Below are positions 6,061-7,334 of a stretch of 7,334 nt of DNA, in pieces. The translations under genes and the position numbers were made by a program. The first letter of the stretch is position 1, and each line of letters opens with the position of its first letter. Location of the stretch: positions 1 to 7,334 of the forward strand of contig JBJOER010000154.1 of NCBI GenBank assembly GCA_046049215.1, written 5' to 3'. The DNA is from JAJTFW01 sp046049215. GTDB taxonomy: Bacteria; Bacteroidota; Bacteroidia; AKYH767-A; OLB10. The notes below the pieces were generated by a model that was not told the origin of the DNA, searched no databases, and worked only from the letters and a program-made list of their open reading frames with translations.

Positions 6061-7334
6061 ATGGGACTGATCATTTACAAGTCATCCGCGGGATCGGGCA
6101 AGACCTTCACACTGGTGAGGGATTTTCTTAGTAAAACCATCGGTAAACCCTGGCTCTTTAAAAGAATCCTTGCGATAACGTTTACGAACAAGGCCACCGA
6201 GGAATTAAAAACACGACTCATACGCGAACTGGATCTACTTTCCTCGGGGCGCGATTCGGATCAATTGGAATGGCTCATTGAACATCTTAGCCCGCTTGAC
6301 GAGGTAGCCATTCGAAAAAACGCAGGTACGATCCTTGAAAGTATACTGCACAACTACAGTGCTTTCGCAGTTTCTACCATCGATAGTTTCTTTCAGGACC
6401 TGGCCCGAAGTCTTGCAAGGGAGATGCAGCTTCCGATGAAATTCACACTTGAGCTGGATTCAGAGGCCATTTGTCGCAATATTTCCAACCTCTTGATTGA
6501 CGAGGCCGGCAAGGATGAACGGATCACCGCCTGGCTTGAATCCATGCTGCTACACAGGATCGATGAAGGTAAAAGCTGGATGATCCGATCGGAGCTGGAG
6601 AAAATGACCAGGCAACTCCTCAACAGCGAGGATGCGCGTACCCATTCGCGCGACTCCTCACCCGAACACCTGCTCCCTCTCATCAACTGGATGAAAGAGG
6701 TCAAGAACGATGTAGAGGGAGAAATGCGTAAACTGGGCTTTGATTTCCTTGAAGTTCTTGAACGCAACGGACTCGAGGTTGGTTTGTTTTCCCAAAAGGG
6801 TTCAGGGCCGGCCGGGTATATGGCCAACCTTGCCATTAAAAAACCCAGCTACAAAGTTTTCGGCAATATCAATAGCTATGTCAACAAAGCAATCGAGGAC
6901 CCTCTTGCTTTTTTGAAAACAGCAGACCGCAAAGACCAGCGATTGACTGCCATTGTAGAAAACGAGTTGCACCCCTTACTGACTGAGGCCGTCGCATTCT
7001 ACCAAGCCAATCAGTCCAAATATATGAGTGTCGTTGAAGGGCTGAAACTGATCTGGCAATCGGGAATTGCCGGCGCACTGGATGAAAAACTAAGACAGTA
7101 CCGCGAAGACAACCAGTTGTTCCATATTTCGGACACGACAAGAATGCTAAGTACTGTCATCACTGGACAGGACACTCCCTTTGTTTATGAAAAAACGGGC
7201 AACACCTTTTTTCATGTATTCATCGATGAATTCCAGGACACCTCACTGGAACAATGGTGCATTCTGCGTCCACTTGTCATGAACTCGCTTGCGAATGGAA
7301 ACGATGTCATCCTGGTAGGCGACGCCAAACAATC
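6061..7334 (+). CDS. UvrD/RecB-type (AddA-like) DNA helicase, N-terminal part, cut by window end
   Basis: The frame is open from the ATG at 6061 to the window edge with no stop: 424 complete codons plus two bases. It encodes the first part of a superfamily 1 helicase of the RecB/AddA branch, which unwinds and processes double-strand ends before recombination. Motif I is SSAGSGKT at residues 8-15, motif Ia is AITFTNKATEEL from residue 38, motif Ic is VSTIDSFFQ at 104-112, motif II is FIDEFQDTS at 387-395 with D389/E390, and motif III (GDAKQ) ends the window at 420-424. The roughly 270 residues between motif Ic and motif II match the large 1B insertion of RecB/AddA and are too long for UvrD or Rep. 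Motifs IV-VI and any C-terminal RecB-like nuclease lie beyond the window. The start sits only seven residues before motif I, as is usual for this group. Confidence 0.92.
   Translation, partial: MGLIIYKSSAGSGKTFTLVRDFLSKTIGKPWLFKRILAITFTNKATEELKTRLIRELDLLSSGRDSDQLEWLIEHLSPLDEVAIRKNAGTILESILHNYSAFAVSTIDSFFQDLARSLAREMQLPMKFTLELDSEAICRNISNLLIDEAGKDERITAWLESMLLHRIDEGKSWMIRSELEKMTRQLLNSEDARTHSRDSSPEHLLPLINWMKEVKNDVEGEMRKLGFDFLEVLERNGLEVGLFSQKGSGPAGYMANLAIKKPSYKVFGNINSYVNKAIEDPLAFLKTADRKDQRLTAIVENELHPLLTEAVAFYQANQSKYMSVVEGLKLIWQSGIAGALDEKLRQYREDNQLFHISDTTRMLSTVITGQDTPFVYEKTGNTFFHVFIDEFQDTSLEQWCILRPLVMNSLANGNDVILVGDAKQ

Noticed and set aside
6393..7141. Two minus-strand open frames within the helicase gene
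   Set aside because: They oppose an uninterrupted + strand frame carrying ordered helicase motifs, and their serine/arginine-rich products are typical antisense shadows.

Overview
The window looks like part of a Bacteroidota chromosome, probably near the Chitinophagales/Sphingobacteriia side. This rests on a DUF3078 outer-membrane protein, a Bacteroidota-style fibronectin-like segment (IPIELLSFTAEPEGNKIMLNW), weak or absent Shine-Dalgarno sequences, and a LOG-family gene behind what looks like the last codons of uvrA. All supported genes are on the + strand and tightly packed. No RNA genes, mobile elements or CRISPR arrays were seen, and no stretch longer than about 180 bases lacks a gene.

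Layout. Positions 1-26 hold the last codons of an upstream gene, probably uvrA. Positions 66-773 encode a TIGR00730/LOG-family nucleotide-processing enzyme. After a 171-base gap comes a signalling operon (945-4526). It contains a single-domain Rcp1-like response regulator, a receiver-HPt fusion, and an NtrC-type sigma-54 activator without a DNA-binding domain. A membrane-anchored protein with a LamG-like and a fibronectin-like domain follows. The three regulator genes are joined by two ATGA stop/start overlaps, and an intrinsic terminator at 4546-4571 closes the unit. Next come mscL (about 4647-5078), a DUF3078 gene (5087-6025) and the first 424 codons of a UvrD/RecB-type (AddA-like) helicase (6061 to the window edge). 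These three are closely spaced and may be co-transcribed.

How the genes may work together. The most notable part is the kinase-less cluster of three receivers plus one HPt. The HPt could shuttle phosphate between the three aspartates or to a hybrid kinase encoded elsewhere. The output would be a sigma-54 activator that lacks a helix-turn-helix and so could only act from solution or through a partner. The anchored LamG/fibronectin-like protein at the end of the same unit could be an envelope component linked to this pathway, but only its position supports that. The remaining genes are ordinary housekeeping: DNA repair (uvrA tail, helicase), osmotic safety valve (mscL), nucleotide metabolism (LOG) and a conserved outer-membrane protein of unknown function.
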